Positions 25,080-34,145 are shown, counted from the stretch's first letter. The stretch is 64,000 nucleotides of DNA from Antrihabitans stalactiti (GCF_012932915.1 NZ_VCQU01000001.1:496001-560000); one strand, 5' to 3'. Notes: a model not told the origin generated them from the letters alone. Translations and numbers: made by a program.

Positions 25080-25927
25080 CAACCTGGCGCACCGCCCCCA
25101 CCCGGACCATCGACGTCAACGGCACAAAGTTCGCTTACCGCGAGCTAGGTGACCCGACCGGGGTGCCGGTTGTCTTCCTGCACCACTTCACGGCGGTCCT
25201 CGACGACTGGGATCCGCGCATCATCGATGGCGTGGCCGCCCGCCACCAGGTGATCGCCTTCGACAACCGCGGTGTCGGTTCGACGGGCTCGACAGTCCCC
25301 ACCGACCTGGAAGAGATGGGCGCGGACGCAATCGCATTCATCAAAGCGCTCGGCTACGACAAGGTCGACCTGTTTGGCTTCTCGGTCGGCGGTGCCGTCG
25401 CACAGATGGTCGCTCTTCAGGCTCCCGATCTCGTACGCCGTATGGTGCTCGCCGGCACCGGACCACGCGGCGGAGGCGGCATCTGGAAGATGCCGTTCAT
25501 CGTCGGCGGCGCCTACGCCAAGGCGTTCCTCACCCGCAAAGATCCACGACACTTCTTGTTCTTCCCACGCAACGCCGAAGGGAAGAAGGCCGCCAACGAC
25601 TACTTCGCCCGCCTCGCCGAGCGAACTGCCGACCGCGACCAGCCGATCTCCCAACAGGCGCGCCTGGCCCAACTTCGTGCCATCACCGGCGGCGGACTTC
25701 ACGCCCCGGACGACCTGTCCAAAATCACGGTTCCGGTCCTCGTCGCAAACGGCGACAACGACCTCATGGTCGCCAGCAAGCTCTCTGCGGACCTGGCCAA
25801 CCGCCTCCCGAACGCCACCCTGCGGATCTACCCGAACTCCGGACACGGCGGCATCTTCCAGCACCATCGAGCGTTCGTACCTGAAGTGCTCGACTTTCTG
25901 GCGAGCAAATCGTCGGTGGCGCGATGA
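25076..25927 (+). CDS. Alpha/beta hydrolase
   Basis: 283 residues. FLHHFTAVLDDWDPR oxyanion region, GFSVGGAVAQMV nucleophile elbow, Asp in VLVANGDNDLMV and His in PNSGHGGIFQHH complete the triad. Overlaps the SDR stop by ATGA. It is close in wording to the hydrolase at 31479-32366 (shared VIFLHHxxAxLDxWDPRxID and AFDNRGVG segments), so the two are paralogues under different TetR operators. Confidence 0.88.
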   Translation: MTTWRTAPTRTIDVNGTKFAYRELGDPTGVPVVFLHHFTAVLDDWDPRIIDGVAARHQVIAFDNRGVGSTGSTVPTDLEEMGADAIAFIKALGYDKVDLFGFSVGGAVAQMVALQAPDLVRRMVLAGTGPRGGGGIWKMPFIVGGAYAKAFLTRKDPRHFLFFPRNAEGKKAANDYFARLAERTADRDQPISQQARLAQLRAITGGGLHAPDDLSKITVPVLVANGDNDLMVASKLSADLANRLPNATLRIYPNSGHGGIFQHHRAFVPEVLDFLASKSSVAR

Positions 25928-26664
25928 GTTCGCCAGATTTCGTGACCATCGACGTCTTCCAGCGACCGCCCGGCGGCCGCATTCTCTGGTGGCTCAACCT
26001 CCGACGCCAACTCCAGCAGACCCCCGGACTGCGGGGCGCGACGGTGAACCATTCGAACAACGGCACCCACGCGTTGATCCCGGCGATCATTCCTGGAGGG
26101 GGCGCGCTGGTTGCGGCATGGGAATCACCTGAGGCCGCCGAGGCTGCCTTTCGCGGACCACTGCGTCGAGCCGTCGACGGCCCGGGTCGCTTCAGCCTCG
26201 ACGGCGAATTGGTCCGGGTCAGGGTGGATTCGGAATCCGAGCGGGACAACTGGCACGGGTGGGTGCCACGACCCGAGGGAGCCAAACCCCTCACCAAGGA
26301 CGAGCCCATGGTGGCGATCGTGCACGGGATCTTGCACCGTCGCGAACTCGGTACCTTCTTGCGCAACAACATGCACGCAGCCAGCCGCGCCGCCCATCAT
26401 CCCGGGCATCGCGGGAGTGTCGACATCTCATCGCAACTGCCGTTCGAGCACACCTCGATCAGCTTGTGGAAGACCTACGCCCTGGCCCTGGACTATGCGT
26501 ACAAGCCCGGCGGCCACGCCACCGCCATGAAGCACACACAAACCGCCAAGGCCCATCGCGTCGGAGTCTTCCTCCAAGTTCGACCCGTCGCATCAACCGG
26601 GTCGCTGGGCATCGACTCACCCGCATATCCGAACCTTCCACCGGCAAACCGCGGAGGATTGTGA
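25924..26664 (+). CDS. CrtA/spheroidene-monooxygenase-like protein
   Basis: 246 residues. Two related halves with a ferredoxin-like look. The tail LPFEHTSISLWKTYALALDY followed by AYKPGGHATAMKHTQTAK matches the pattern of CrtA-like (spheroidene monooxygenase-type) proteins. In characterised family members this fold oxygenates carotenoids; whether this one does is unknown. Overlaps the hydrolase stop by ATGA, so it belongs to the SDR-hydrolase operon, which hints at an isoprenoid or terpenoid substrate (inference). Confidence 0.65.
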   Translation: MSSPDFVTIDVFQRPPGGRILWWLNLRRQLQQTPGLRGATVNHSNNGTHALIPAIIPGGGALVAAWESPEAAEAAFRGPLRRAVDGPGRFSLDGELVRVRVDSESERDNWHGWVPRPEGAKPLTKDEPMVAIVHGILHRRELGTFLRNNMHAASRAAHHPGHRGSVDISSQLPFEHTSISLWKTYALALDYAYKPGGHATAMKHTQTAKAHRVGVFLQVRPVASTGSLGIDSPAYPNLPPANRGGL

Positions 26665-26776
26665 CGTCCGCCGTCCTGGCGGGCATCACCGGCCTTCGAC
26701 AGCATCCACTCGCCACTTACACAACACAGTTACATCCGGTTGATCGCAGCCGGACGCTACGAGAAAGCAGATCGAC

Positions 26777-27775
26777 ATGAAGGCATTCGTCGTCGAAAAA
26801 TACGGCACGGACACACTCCGCGCCGCGGACGTACCTCAGCCGACCGTGGGTGCCAACGACGTCCTGGTCAAGGTGAGCGCAGCGAGCATCAACCCCCTGG
26901 ACAAAATGGTCCGCAACGGCGAGTTCAAGCAGCTGCTCAAGTACAAGACGCCATTCGTGCTCGGCCATGACGTCGCCGGGGTCATCACCCAGGTCGGGTC
27001 GGCCGTTCGCGGTTTCAAGGTTGGCGATGAGATCTACTCGCGGCCTCGTGACCTGCATATCGGAACCTTCGCCGAGTACATCGCGATCAACCAGGACGAC
27101 GTCGCACTCAAACCCGCCGCATTGAGCCTGCACGAGGCCGCCGCAGTCCCCCTTGTCGCACTCGCGGCACAGCAGGTCCTCGTCGACCGCGCAAACATCA
27201 AGCCTGGCCAGAAGGTTCTCATTCATGCGGGCGCCGGAGGCCTCGGGTCCACGGTCATCCAGTTCGCCAAACATCTGGGCGCCCACGTGGCCACCACCGC
27301 TCACACCCGCGACGTCGATCGCGTGCGCGAGCTCGGCGCCGACGTCGTCATCGACTACACCAAGGAGGACTTCTCCGAGGTGCTGTCCGGCTACGACTTC
27401 GTACTGGACTCGCTCGGCGGCAAGAACCTCGAGAAGTCCTTGACGATCCTCCAGCCGGGCGGGCTCGCCGTCGGTGTCGCCGGCCCACCCGACGCGGGGT
27501 TCGCCAAGCAGCTCGGTCTGCCCTTCTTCATGGGCCTGCCGATGAACTTCCTCAGCCGCAAGGTTCGCGGCGCCGCCAAGAAACTCGGCGTGACCTACTC
27601 GTTCTTCTTCATGCACGCAAGCGGAGCGCAGCTGCGCGACCTCGCCGCCCTATACGACGCCGGCGTTCTCCGACCCGTCCTCGACCGAACCTTCCCGTTC
27701 GACCAGACCCTCGAAGCAATGGCGTTCGTCGAGCAGGGCAAAGCCAACGGCAAGATAGTCATCACGATGGACTGA
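26777..27775 (+). CDS. NAD(P)H:quinone-type oxidoreductase (zinc-independent MDR)
   Basis: 332 residues of the medium-chain dehydrogenase superfamily, quinone oxidoreductase type. The nucleotide-binding motif is HAGAGGLGSTVIQFAKHLGA. The substrate domain has INPLDKMVRNGEF and VLGHDVAGVITQVGS. The zinc-ligand set of alcohol dehydrogenases is absent. It reduces an activated C=C or quinone with NADPH. It follows the CrtA-like gene by 112 bp and probably shares its transcript. Confidence 0.88.
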   Translation: MKAFVVEKYGTDTLRAADVPQPTVGANDVLVKVSAASINPLDKMVRNGEFKQLLKYKTPFVLGHDVAGVITQVGSAVRGFKVGDEIYSRPRDLHIGTFAEYIAINQDDVALKPAALSLHEAAAVPLVALAAQQVLVDRANIKPGQKVLIHAGAGGLGSTVIQFAKHLGAHVATTAHTRDVDRVRELGADVVIDYTKEDFSEVLSGYDFVLDSLGGKNLEKSLTILQPGGLAVGVAGPPDAGFAKQLGLPFFMGLPMNFLSRKVRGAAKKLGVTYSFFFMHASGAQLRDLAALYDAGVLRPVLDRTFPFDQTLEAMAFVEQGKANGKIVITMD

Positions 27776-27848
27776 GGCATCGATGCAAGGCTCACCAACG
27801 GCGCGTCTACGCGCACTTCGCGTTCAAAGAGGATCTGCTCCGTTGGCG

Positions 27849-28535
27849 TCACCCTGACCGACGGGAGTGCAAGCCGGTGCCGGCGACCACCGCTGCGTGC
27901 GAGATTGTTGCCCGCTCGCGAGTATCGCCAAGTCCGACAGCGAAAGTGATGCCCATGGGGAGCAGAACCTGACCAGCTGGATCGTCGAACTCCGTGAAGT
28001 GTCCGGCGAGTTCGAGGGTGACGTAACCGTGCACGAAACTCCATAACTGAGCCGCAACCACCTCGACCGCCTCCGGACAGATTCGGCCAGAGTTCACCAG
28101 ACGCTCGGACGCCGCCACAAGGTGAACGTAAGCACTCTGGAAAGCAGGTGAATGTCCACTCAACCGGAGATCTGCATCCGACAGGGGCCGGTAGGTCGCA
28201 CGGGTCGACAGTCCGAACATTAGGTCGTAAAGGTGCGGATTCTGCTGGGCGACGTCCCGGCAGGTCAGCGCCATCGCGAAGAGGTCAGCGACCGGATCGT
28301 CGGTGACTGGAACATCGGCGAGCGCACGTCCGAAGTCCGTGAACGCTTGATCTACCACTGCACGCATAAGCTCGGGAATCCCACCGAAATGGTGGTAAAC
28401 CACCATGGTCGACAAGCCGCTTGCCGACGCGACCGAGCGAGCTTTGATCGCGGACGGCCCCTGCTGGGCGATCAGTTCGATTGTTGCCCTGATCAGCCGC
28501 TCCGGCACCGTTTCGGTGGCCTGATCCTCTGACAT
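27849..28535 (-). CDS. TetR-family repressor (regulator 1)
   Basis: 228 residues from ATG 28535, behind GAGG. The N-terminal TetR helix-turn-helix (ERLIRATIELIAQQGPSAIK, then ASASGLSTMVVYHHFGG) precedes a ligand-binding domain ending in a WSFVHGYVTLELAGHF helix, a TetR C-domain of the WHG-like type. The CTGTAAC-TTT-GTTATAG element 157 bp upstream of its ATG matches the triplet between hydratase and GMC genes, so it probably represses itself and both of those units. Confidence 0.85.
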   Translation of the reverse strand: MSEDQATETVPERLIRATIELIAQQGPSAIKARSVASASGLSTMVVYHHFGGIPELMRAVVDQAFTDFGRALADVPVTDDPVADLFAMALTCRDVAQQNPHLYDLMFGLSTRATYRPLSDADLRLSGHSPAFQSAYVHLVAASERLVNSGRICPEAVEVVAAQLWSFVHGYVTLELAGHFTEFDDPAGQVLLPMGITFAVGLGDTRERATISHAAVVAGTGLHSRRSG

Positions 28536-28691
28536 GTCCTCACGCTTTCTACCGGTCACGCTCGTCGCCAGGAATCGCGTCATTCACTCCCCGGTCCCCT
28601 GCGAGCGCTCAGCTTACGGTGCGATTTGCCAACACACCTTCGTCCAGTCCGCCCCATTACCGCTCCGAATCTATTGCGATAACTCAGGCGC

Positions 28692-28728
28692 CTGTAACTT
28701 TGTTATAGTAGCCAGCGTAACTTATTAC
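28692..28728. promoter_or_regulatory. TAAC-N3-GTTA operator upstream of TetR regulator 1
   Basis: CTGTAAC-TTT-GTTATAG (28692-28708) carries the same arms as the three sites at 22215-22321. A degenerate second copy with GTAA and TTAC follows at 28717-28728. Autoregulation is inferred. Confidence 0.6.
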
Positions 28729-28808
28729 ACAGCACGCGGTCGGCCCCAGGGATCGATCGTTCGACAAATCAAAGTCAGGCCGGAAGTGCATCGTCGCTCT
28801 GTCGCGTG

Positions 28809-30050
28809 TTATCGGATTCCCCGCTTCGGGCGCAGCGTGACTCGACCGTTGCGACGCAGCAAGGCGACCGCGGTAGCCAACCGGCCACGATCGAGGTCGG
28901 GTTGCAGTCCGTTGCCGATCCGGTGCAGCTGGTCGGCGTTCCAGCCTAGGTTGAGAACACCCGTCAGCGCTTTGGTGTCGACGACCCTACCGAGCAACCG
29001 GGGCAGCGTGAGTTCGGTGACCGTCAGGGTGTCGGCGGTTCCGGTCAGGATCGCGTCGGCAGCCTCGGGCCGGGTCGCGGTCGGTCGGGCGATGCCGACC
29101 ACGTCGCACTCCCCCGCCTCGACAGCGGACGCCATGCCCGCGCGGGTTCGGAAGCCGCCGGTGACGGCCAGCGGGACGGCACCGGCGGCCGCTCGGACCG
29201 AGCGGGCGTAGTCGAGGAAATAGGCTTCCCGTGCGCGGGTGCTGGCGGCGGACGAGCCGTCCATCGCCGGGGATTCGTATGTGCCGCCGCTGATCTCGAT
29301 CAGGTCGACCGCCTCCCCCGCGAGACTGGCCACCACCGCCCGCGACTCGTCTTCGGTGAACCCGCCGCGTTGGAAATCGGCCGAGTTGAGCTTCACTGTC
29401 ACCGCGAATCCTGGCGACACCCGTGCGCGGATACGGCGCACGATCTCGAGCAGGAATCGCATCCGCCGCGCCGGATCCCCGCCCCACTCGTCGGTGCGTC
29501 GATTGGTCAGCGGCGACAGGAACTGGGTGACCAGATACCCGTGGGCGGCGTGGATCTGCACGCCGTCGAAGCCGGCGGTCTCACACACCGCGGCCGCGGA
29601 GGCGAACCGATCGACGATGTCCTCGATCTCGGCACCCGTCAACGCCCGCGGCGTCGTCGCGCCCGGAAAGTCGAGCCCCACCGCGCTGGGCGCCACCGGG
29701 GTGTGTCCGATCGACAGCGGATTCGCCTGTCGGCCAGGGTGATTCAGCTGCACCACGATCGGGACGCCGGCGTCCTTGGTGGCTTTCGCCCACGCCGTCA
29801 ACGCCGCCAGATCACGCTCGTCCTCGATCGCGATGTTGCCGGGCTCGCCGAGCTGGCGACGATCCACCATCACATTGCCGGTGACCAGCAACCCGTATCC
29901 GCCGTGCGCCCACCGGCGGTACAACCGCTCGATCCGGTCGTCGGGCTCGTTGCGGCGCCCGCCGAGGGCCTCGCTCATCGCAGCCTTCATGATGCGATTG
30001 GGCAGCACCAACCCGCAGGGCAAAGGCAACGGGTCGTGGAGCGTCGTCAT
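28809..30050 (-). CDS. Old-yellow-enzyme-family FMN oxidoreductase
   Basis: 413 residues from ATG 30050, behind GGAAGG. TIM-barrel flavoenzyme: LVLPNRIMKAAMSEALG start, VVQLNHPGRQANP, the active-site pair in QIHAAHGYLVTQFLSPLTN (H-x-x-H type), and VKLNSADFQRGGF. It belongs to the NADH:flavin oxidoreductase group that reduces enones or 2,4-dienoyl substrates. It is transcribed divergently from TetR regulator 2 with an operator between them. Confidence 0.9.
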   Translation of the reverse strand: MTTLHDPLPLPCGLVLPNRIMKAAMSEALGGRRNEPDDRIERLYRRWAHGGYGLLVTGNVMVDRRQLGEPGNIAIEDERDLAALTAWAKATKDAGVPIVVQLNHPGRQANPLSIGHTPVAPSAVGLDFPGATTPRALTGAEIEDIVDRFASAAAVCETAGFDGVQIHAAHGYLVTQFLSPLTNRRTDEWGGDPARRMRFLLEIVRRIRARVSPGFAVTVKLNSADFQRGGFTEDESRAVVASLAGEAVDLIEISGGTYESPAMDGSSAASTRAREAYFLDYARSVRAAAGAVPLAVTGGFRTRAGMASAVEAGECDVVGIARPTATRPEAADAILTGTADTLTVTELTLPRLLGRVVDTKALTGVLNLGWNADQLHRIGNGLQPDLDRGRLATAVALLRRNGRVTLRPKRGIR

Positions 30051-30101
30051 AGATTCGGAACCTTCCTCCGAGAGGTGAAACCAACTACATTGGCTGTCGA
30101 T

Positions 30102-30121
30102 CATAATCTTATGTTCGTAAT
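30102..30121. promoter_or_regulatory. Operator between old-yellow-enzyme gene and TetR regulator 2
   Basis: CTTATG-TT-CGTAAT at 30108-30121 matches ATTATG-TT-CATAAT at 24110-24123 in 12 of 14 bases. A further CATAAT half-site lies at 30102-30107. The two promoters are 6 kb apart. Confidence 0.6.
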
Positions 30122-30174
30122 GCTATCTTGGAGGTGGAAGCAACGCAAGAGACCGCATCGAAAGAGGAGGGCCC

Positions 30175-30750
30175 GTGGCTCGATATCCCAAGGAGCACAA
30201 GGACGTCACCCGCCGACGCATCATCGACACATCTGGCAGACGGTTCAAACGCGACGGGCTCGACGGATCGGGAATCGCGACTTTGATGTCGGACGCTGCG
30301 CTGACCAACGGTGCGTTCTACGCACACTTCACCTCCAAGGACGACCTAGTCGCGGCCGTGGTGAGCGACCAATTGAGCACCCAAGCCGCCGCGATTCACG
30401 ATCTGCCGCCGGGGCGGGCCGGCCTCGCGGATTTCGTGCGCGGATACCTGACCGCCGAGCATCGCGACGATCTCGCCACCGGATGCCCGTCGGCGGCGCT
30501 ACTCGATGAGATCGCCCGCAGCGGCGATCCGGTCAAACTCGCCTACACCGCCGGCGCGGCCGCGATCCTCGACGAGGTCGCCACGCGCCTGGCACCCAGC
30601 GATCCCGACTCCGCCCGCCGCACCGCCCAGACCTTGTTCACTCTGCTGGTCGGCACCATGCAACTCGCCCGTGCGCTCGCCGACAAAGCAGAGTCCAACA
30701 GAGTCCTCGACAATGGCATCGCCGCCGCACTCGACTTTCTCGCCCGCTGA
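30175..30750 (+). CDS. TetR-family repressor (regulator 2)
   Basis: 191 residues from GTG 30175, behind GGAGG. TetR HTH of the YPKEHKDVTRRRIIDTSGRR, LTNGAFYAHFTSKDDLVAA type with a compact C-domain. It is inferred to bind the ATTATG-N2-CATAAT motif found in its own upstream region and before the SDR-hydrolase-CrtA operon at 24213. It ends 26 bp before the end of the opposing TetR regulator 3. Confidence 0.85.
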   Translation: MARYPKEHKDVTRRRIIDTSGRRFKRDGLDGSGIATLMSDAALTNGAFYAHFTSKDDLVAAVVSDQLSTQAAAIHDLPPGRAGLADFVRGYLTAEHRDDLATGCPSAALLDEIARSGDPVKLAYTAGAAAILDEVATRLAPSDPDSARRTAQTLFTLLVGTMQLARALADKAESNRVLDNGIAAALDFLAR

Positions 30751-30775
30751 CCTCGCAACCAGGTCCGCCCGGGAC

Positions 30776-31360
30776 TCAAGCAGAGCGCGACCCGTCCAGC
30801 AGAGCCGCGGCCGTGGTTCGTGCGCACGCCCACGGCGCCGAGTCGTCGAGTGACGTCGACAGCGCCGCCGCACCTTCATAGAGCAGCGCGATTTGTTTGC
30901 CCAGCAACACCGGATCGTCGGCGCCGAACTCGCGACACAGGTCGGTGACCGCGTCGAGGAACGCCAGTTTGTGCAGACGGACGAAGTCTTCGACCCCGGG
31001 CATGGACGCAGCGGCTTCGACCGCCGCGTTGTGGAACGGACATCCACGCATCCGACCGACCCCCTGCTCGGGAACGGGGAAGAGCGACAACAGGCGTGCC
31101 CGCGGCCCCTCGGCCTCAGCCTCGCGCGGGTCGGGTAACGCCGCCCGTAAGTGCGCTAGGTACTGCTCCACCAGCACGGCCTTACTCGGGAAGTGCTTGT
31201 ACAGAGTTCTTTTGGAGACATCCGCCTTCGAGGCGACCCGGTCGACGCCGGTGGCATTGATGCCGTCGAAGTAGAACAACTCCGTCGCGGCGGCGAGGAT
31301 CCGATCGCGGGCTCCTCGGCCACCGCCCGTTCGCTTGCTCGCAGTCGCAGTCGTCGTCAT
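30776..31360 (-). CDS. TetR-family repressor (regulator 3)
   Basis: 194 residues. The HTH ARDRILAAATELFYFDGINA, VDRVASKADVSKRTLYKHFP is typical, and the C-domain has a CPFHNAAVEAAASMPGVEDF segment. It is divergent from the hydrolase-SDR-SDR operon starting at 31479. Two 20-bp near-palindromes lie between the two start codons and are the likely operator. Confidence 0.85.
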   Translation of the reverse strand: MTTTATASKRTGGGRGARDRILAAATELFYFDGINATGVDRVASKADVSKRTLYKHFPSKAVLVEQYLAHLRAALPDPREAEAEGPRARLLSLFPVPEQGVGRMRGCPFHNAAVEAAASMPGVEDFVRLHKLAFLDAVTDLCREFGADDPVLLGKQIALLYEGAAALSTSLDDSAPWACARTTAAALLDGSRSA

Positions 31361-31396
31361 TACCCGGTCCCATCGCTGAAAGTTTCTCGAAACAAG

Positions 31397-31464
31397 TGTA
31401 CACAGATCTGTTTACATCCGCGCCGAATGCGGCTACTGTCCCGAAGTACACCGATTGGTTTACT
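31397..31464. promoter_or_regulatory. Twin 20-bp operators for TetR regulator 3
   Basis: TGTACACAGA/TCTGTTTACA (31397-31416, one mismatch between arms) and AGTACACCGA/TTGGTTTACT (31445-31464, two mismatches). The second copy lies 14 bp before the hydrolase ATG, overlapping the expected promoter. Confidence 0.65.
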
Positions 31465-31478
31465 ACATTGGAGCAGCG

Positions 31479-32366
31479 ATGACCGGCCTGAACGCACACG
31501 ACAACCAACACACCCCCTCACCCACGCCCCCGGCGACATCCTGGGCCACCGTCCCCACTCGCAGCATCGCCGTCGGCGGCGCCGACTTCGCCTATCGCAC
31601 ATACGGTCCGGTGGGTGGTGTCCCGGTGATCTTCCTCCATCACCTGGCAGCCAACCTCGACAACTGGGACCCGCGCGTGATCGACGGGATCGCTGCACAC
31701 CACCACGTAGTGGCCTTCGACAACAGGGGCGTCGGCGCCTCGGGCGGCTCCACCCCCGACACCATCGAGGCGATGGCCGCGGACGCGATCGCATTCATCG
31801 AGGCGATGGGTTTCGCGAAAGTGGACCTGCTCGGCTTCTCTATGGGCGGCTTCATCGCCCAGGTCATCGCCGCTGCTCGCCCCGAACTCGTCCGCTCGAT
31901 CATCCTGGCCGGCACCGGGCCTGCCGGCGGCGAGGGAATCGAGCGCGTCACCAGGGTGACCTACGTCGACAGCATCACCGCCATTCTCACCAACAAGGAT
32001 CCGAAGCAGAACCTGTTCTTCACCCGCACCGAAAACGGCAAAGCACAAGCACGAGCATTTGTCGCACGCCTGAAGGAACGTACCGACGACCGTGACGCCG
32101 CCGTCTCGCTACGCGTGCTCCGCACGCAACTGCGCGCCATCCACGCTTGGGGCGCACAGACTCCGGCCGACCTCAGCGCGATCACCCACCCGGTGCTGGT
32201 AGCCAACGGCGAGCACGACCGGATGGTGCCGACCAGCAACTCCTACGACCTCGCGCGCCGACTACCCAACGCAACCCTGCGTATCTACGCCGACGCCGGA
32301 CATGGCGGAATCTTCCAGGAGCACCGCCAGTTCGTCACCGCTGCACTGGAATTCCTTGCGGCCTGA
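31479..32366 (+). CDS. Alpha/beta hydrolase
   Basis: 295 residues from ATG 31479, behind GGAG. Triad: Ser in GFSMGGFIAQVI, Asp in VANGEHDRMV, His in ADAGHGGIFQEH. Paralogue of the hydrolase at 25076-25927. First of three genes under the twin operators of TetR regulator 3, followed by two short-chain dehydrogenases. Confidence 0.88.
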   Translation: MTGLNAHDNQHTPSPTPPATSWATVPTRSIAVGGADFAYRTYGPVGGVPVIFLHHLAANLDNWDPRVIDGIAAHHHVVAFDNRGVGASGGSTPDTIEAMAADAIAFIEAMGFAKVDLLGFSMGGFIAQVIAAARPELVRSIILAGTGPAGGEGIERVTRVTYVDSITAILTNKDPKQNLFFTRTENGKAQARAFVARLKERTDDRDAAVSLRVLRTQLRAIHAWGAQTPADLSAITHPVLVANGEHDRMVPTSNSYDLARRLPNATLRIYADAGHGGIFQEHRQFVTAALEFLAA

Positions 32367-32432
32367 ACCGCCCAAGCACACACAATCCCCGACGACGACG
32401 TGTCGTCCTCCATCGAACAGGAAGTCACCACC

Positions 32433-33155
32433 ATGCCCACTCTCGACGACACCGTCGTACTCGTCACCGGCGCGAACGGCGGACTCGGTGCACATTTCGT
32501 CCATCAGGCACTCTCCCGCGGCGCACGCAAGGTGTACGCGGCAGCCCGTACTCCCCGCGAATGGGAGGACGAGCGCATCATCCCGTTGCGTCTCGACGTC
32601 ACCGATGCCGAGTCCATCGCCGCCGCTGTCGACGCCGCACCCGATGTCTCGGTCCTCATCAACAACGCCGGTGCACTCCCGCCCACCGCCAGTCTCGTCG
32701 AGGTGCCCGAAGCCGATCTTCGCGCGATCATGGAGACCAACTTCTTCGGACCCGTCCTCTTGGCGAGAGCTTTCACCCCGGCGCTGAGCGCAGCACATGG
32801 CGCCGTCCTCATCGACGTTCACTCGGTGGCAAGTTGGAACGCATACGGCGGCGCATACAGCGTCTCGAAAGCGGCACTCTGGGCCGCAACGAACTCACTG
32901 CGCCTCGAATTTGCACCGCGCGACATCCACGTTGTCGGAGTGCACATGGGCTACGTCGACACCGCCATGGCCGCGCACGCCGACGGTCCGAAACTTCGCC
33001 CCGAAGACCTCGTCGCTGCGGTCTACGACACCGTTGCCGCAGGCGGATACGAGGTAATCGGTGACGAACTGACCTCCAGAGCCAAGGCAGCACTGAGCGG
33101 ACCGATCGAGGCCGCCTACCCGGACCTGCACGCGACCGCAGGGGCGACGTCATGA
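32433..33155 (+). CDS. Short-chain dehydrogenase/reductase
   Basis: 240 residues from ATG 32433, behind AGGAAG. VVLVTGANGGLGAHFVHQAL cofactor loop, INNAGALPPTAS, Ser region HSVASWNAYGG and YSVSKAALWAATN active-site motif are present. It lies 66 bp after the hydrolase and overlaps the next SDR by ATGA. Confidence 0.9.
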   Translation: MPTLDDTVVLVTGANGGLGAHFVHQALSRGARKVYAAARTPREWEDERIIPLRLDVTDAESIAAAVDAAPDVSVLINNAGALPPTASLVEVPEADLRAIMETNFFGPVLLARAFTPALSAAHGAVLIDVHSVASWNAYGGAYSVSKAALWAATNSLRLEFAPRDIHVVGVHMGYVDTAMAAHADGPKLRPEDLVAAVYDTVAAGGYEVIGDELTSRAKAALSGPIEAAYPDLHATAGATS

Positions 33156-33997
33156 CCACCCGGACAACCAATCCCGCTGCCCGCACAGTATTGGTCACAG
33201 GAGCAGGACGCGGCATCGGCCTGGCCATCACCCAGCGCATGAGCGAGGCCGGGTGGACGGTGTACGCAACCGCCCGATCCGAATCGGCACTCGCTCGACT
33301 CAACGCGATGACCAACGTCATCGGCGTTCCGCTCGACATCACCGACCGCGACGCCATTGCCACACTCCCACAACACCTTCCGTCCACATTGGACGCTGTC
33401 GTGAACAACGCGGGCATCATCGTCAGCGGACCAGTCGAGGGATTGTCGATCGACAACCTGTCGAAGCAGCTCGACGTGAACGTCGTATCGCAGATCGCGG
33501 TCACTCAAGCCGTACTCCCCGCACTGCGCGCAGGACACGGCAGAGTCGTGTTCATCTCCTCGGTCAGCGGACTGATCACCACCCCCGGCACCGGCGCCTA
33601 CAGCGCGTCGAAGTACGCCATCGAGTCGCTGGCCGACGCTCTACGAATGGAGCTGCGTCCGTGGAAGATTCCGGTCTCACTCATCGAACCCGGACCCATC
33701 AAGACCGACATGTGGGACGGCATGCTCGACGACTACGACGCCATGACCGCCCAACTCAGCGACGAGGTCCGTGAGCTATACGCGGCCCATCTCACCGGCA
33801 GCCGCACGCTGCTCGGACGCATGCAGAAGTTCGCAGCTGACCCCAAACGCGTGACCAAAGCCGTCCACCACGCCCTCACGTCGTCGCGACCCAAACGGCG
33901 ATACATCCTCGACACCGCAAGCCGCGCTCAGAAACTCGCGGTGGGCATCACACCAACGGCCTTCACCGACCGGATCCTGGCGGCAGCGACCACCTGA
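33152..33997 (+). CDS. Short-chain dehydrogenase/reductase
   Basis: 281 residues. TVLVTGAGRGIGLAITQRMS, VNNAGIIVSGP, SSVSGLITTPGTGAYSASKY with catalytic Ser, Tyr and Lys; the C-terminal extension is typical of classical SDRs acting on bulky substrates. Last gene of the hydrolase-SDR-SDR operon. Confidence 0.9.
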   Translation: MTTRTTNPAARTVLVTGAGRGIGLAITQRMSEAGWTVYATARSESALARLNAMTNVIGVPLDITDRDAIATLPQHLPSTLDAVVNNAGIIVSGPVEGLSIDNLSKQLDVNVVSQIAVTQAVLPALRAGHGRVVFISSVSGLITTPGTGAYSASKYAIESLADALRMELRPWKIPVSLIEPGPIKTDMWDGMLDDYDAMTAQLSDEVRELYAAHLTGSRTLLGRMQKFAADPKRVTKAVHHALTSSRPKRRYILDTASRAQKLAVGITPTAFTDRILAAATT

Positions 33998-34145
33998 GCA
34001 GAATCGCGAATACCAGCTCGATACGACAGAATTGTGTCCGATCTGGAGATGAACGGACCTCATTCAAGTAACCTATTCGAGGTCTCGCGGTGAGCCTGCA
34101 AAGTCGCGAGATCGTCGAGAAGGGCAAGGAACGGAGGGCTCATCC

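Noticed and set aside
29370-30509. 379-residue plus-strand open frame
   Set aside because: Antisense to the old-yellow-enzyme gene; no domain and poor codon logic.
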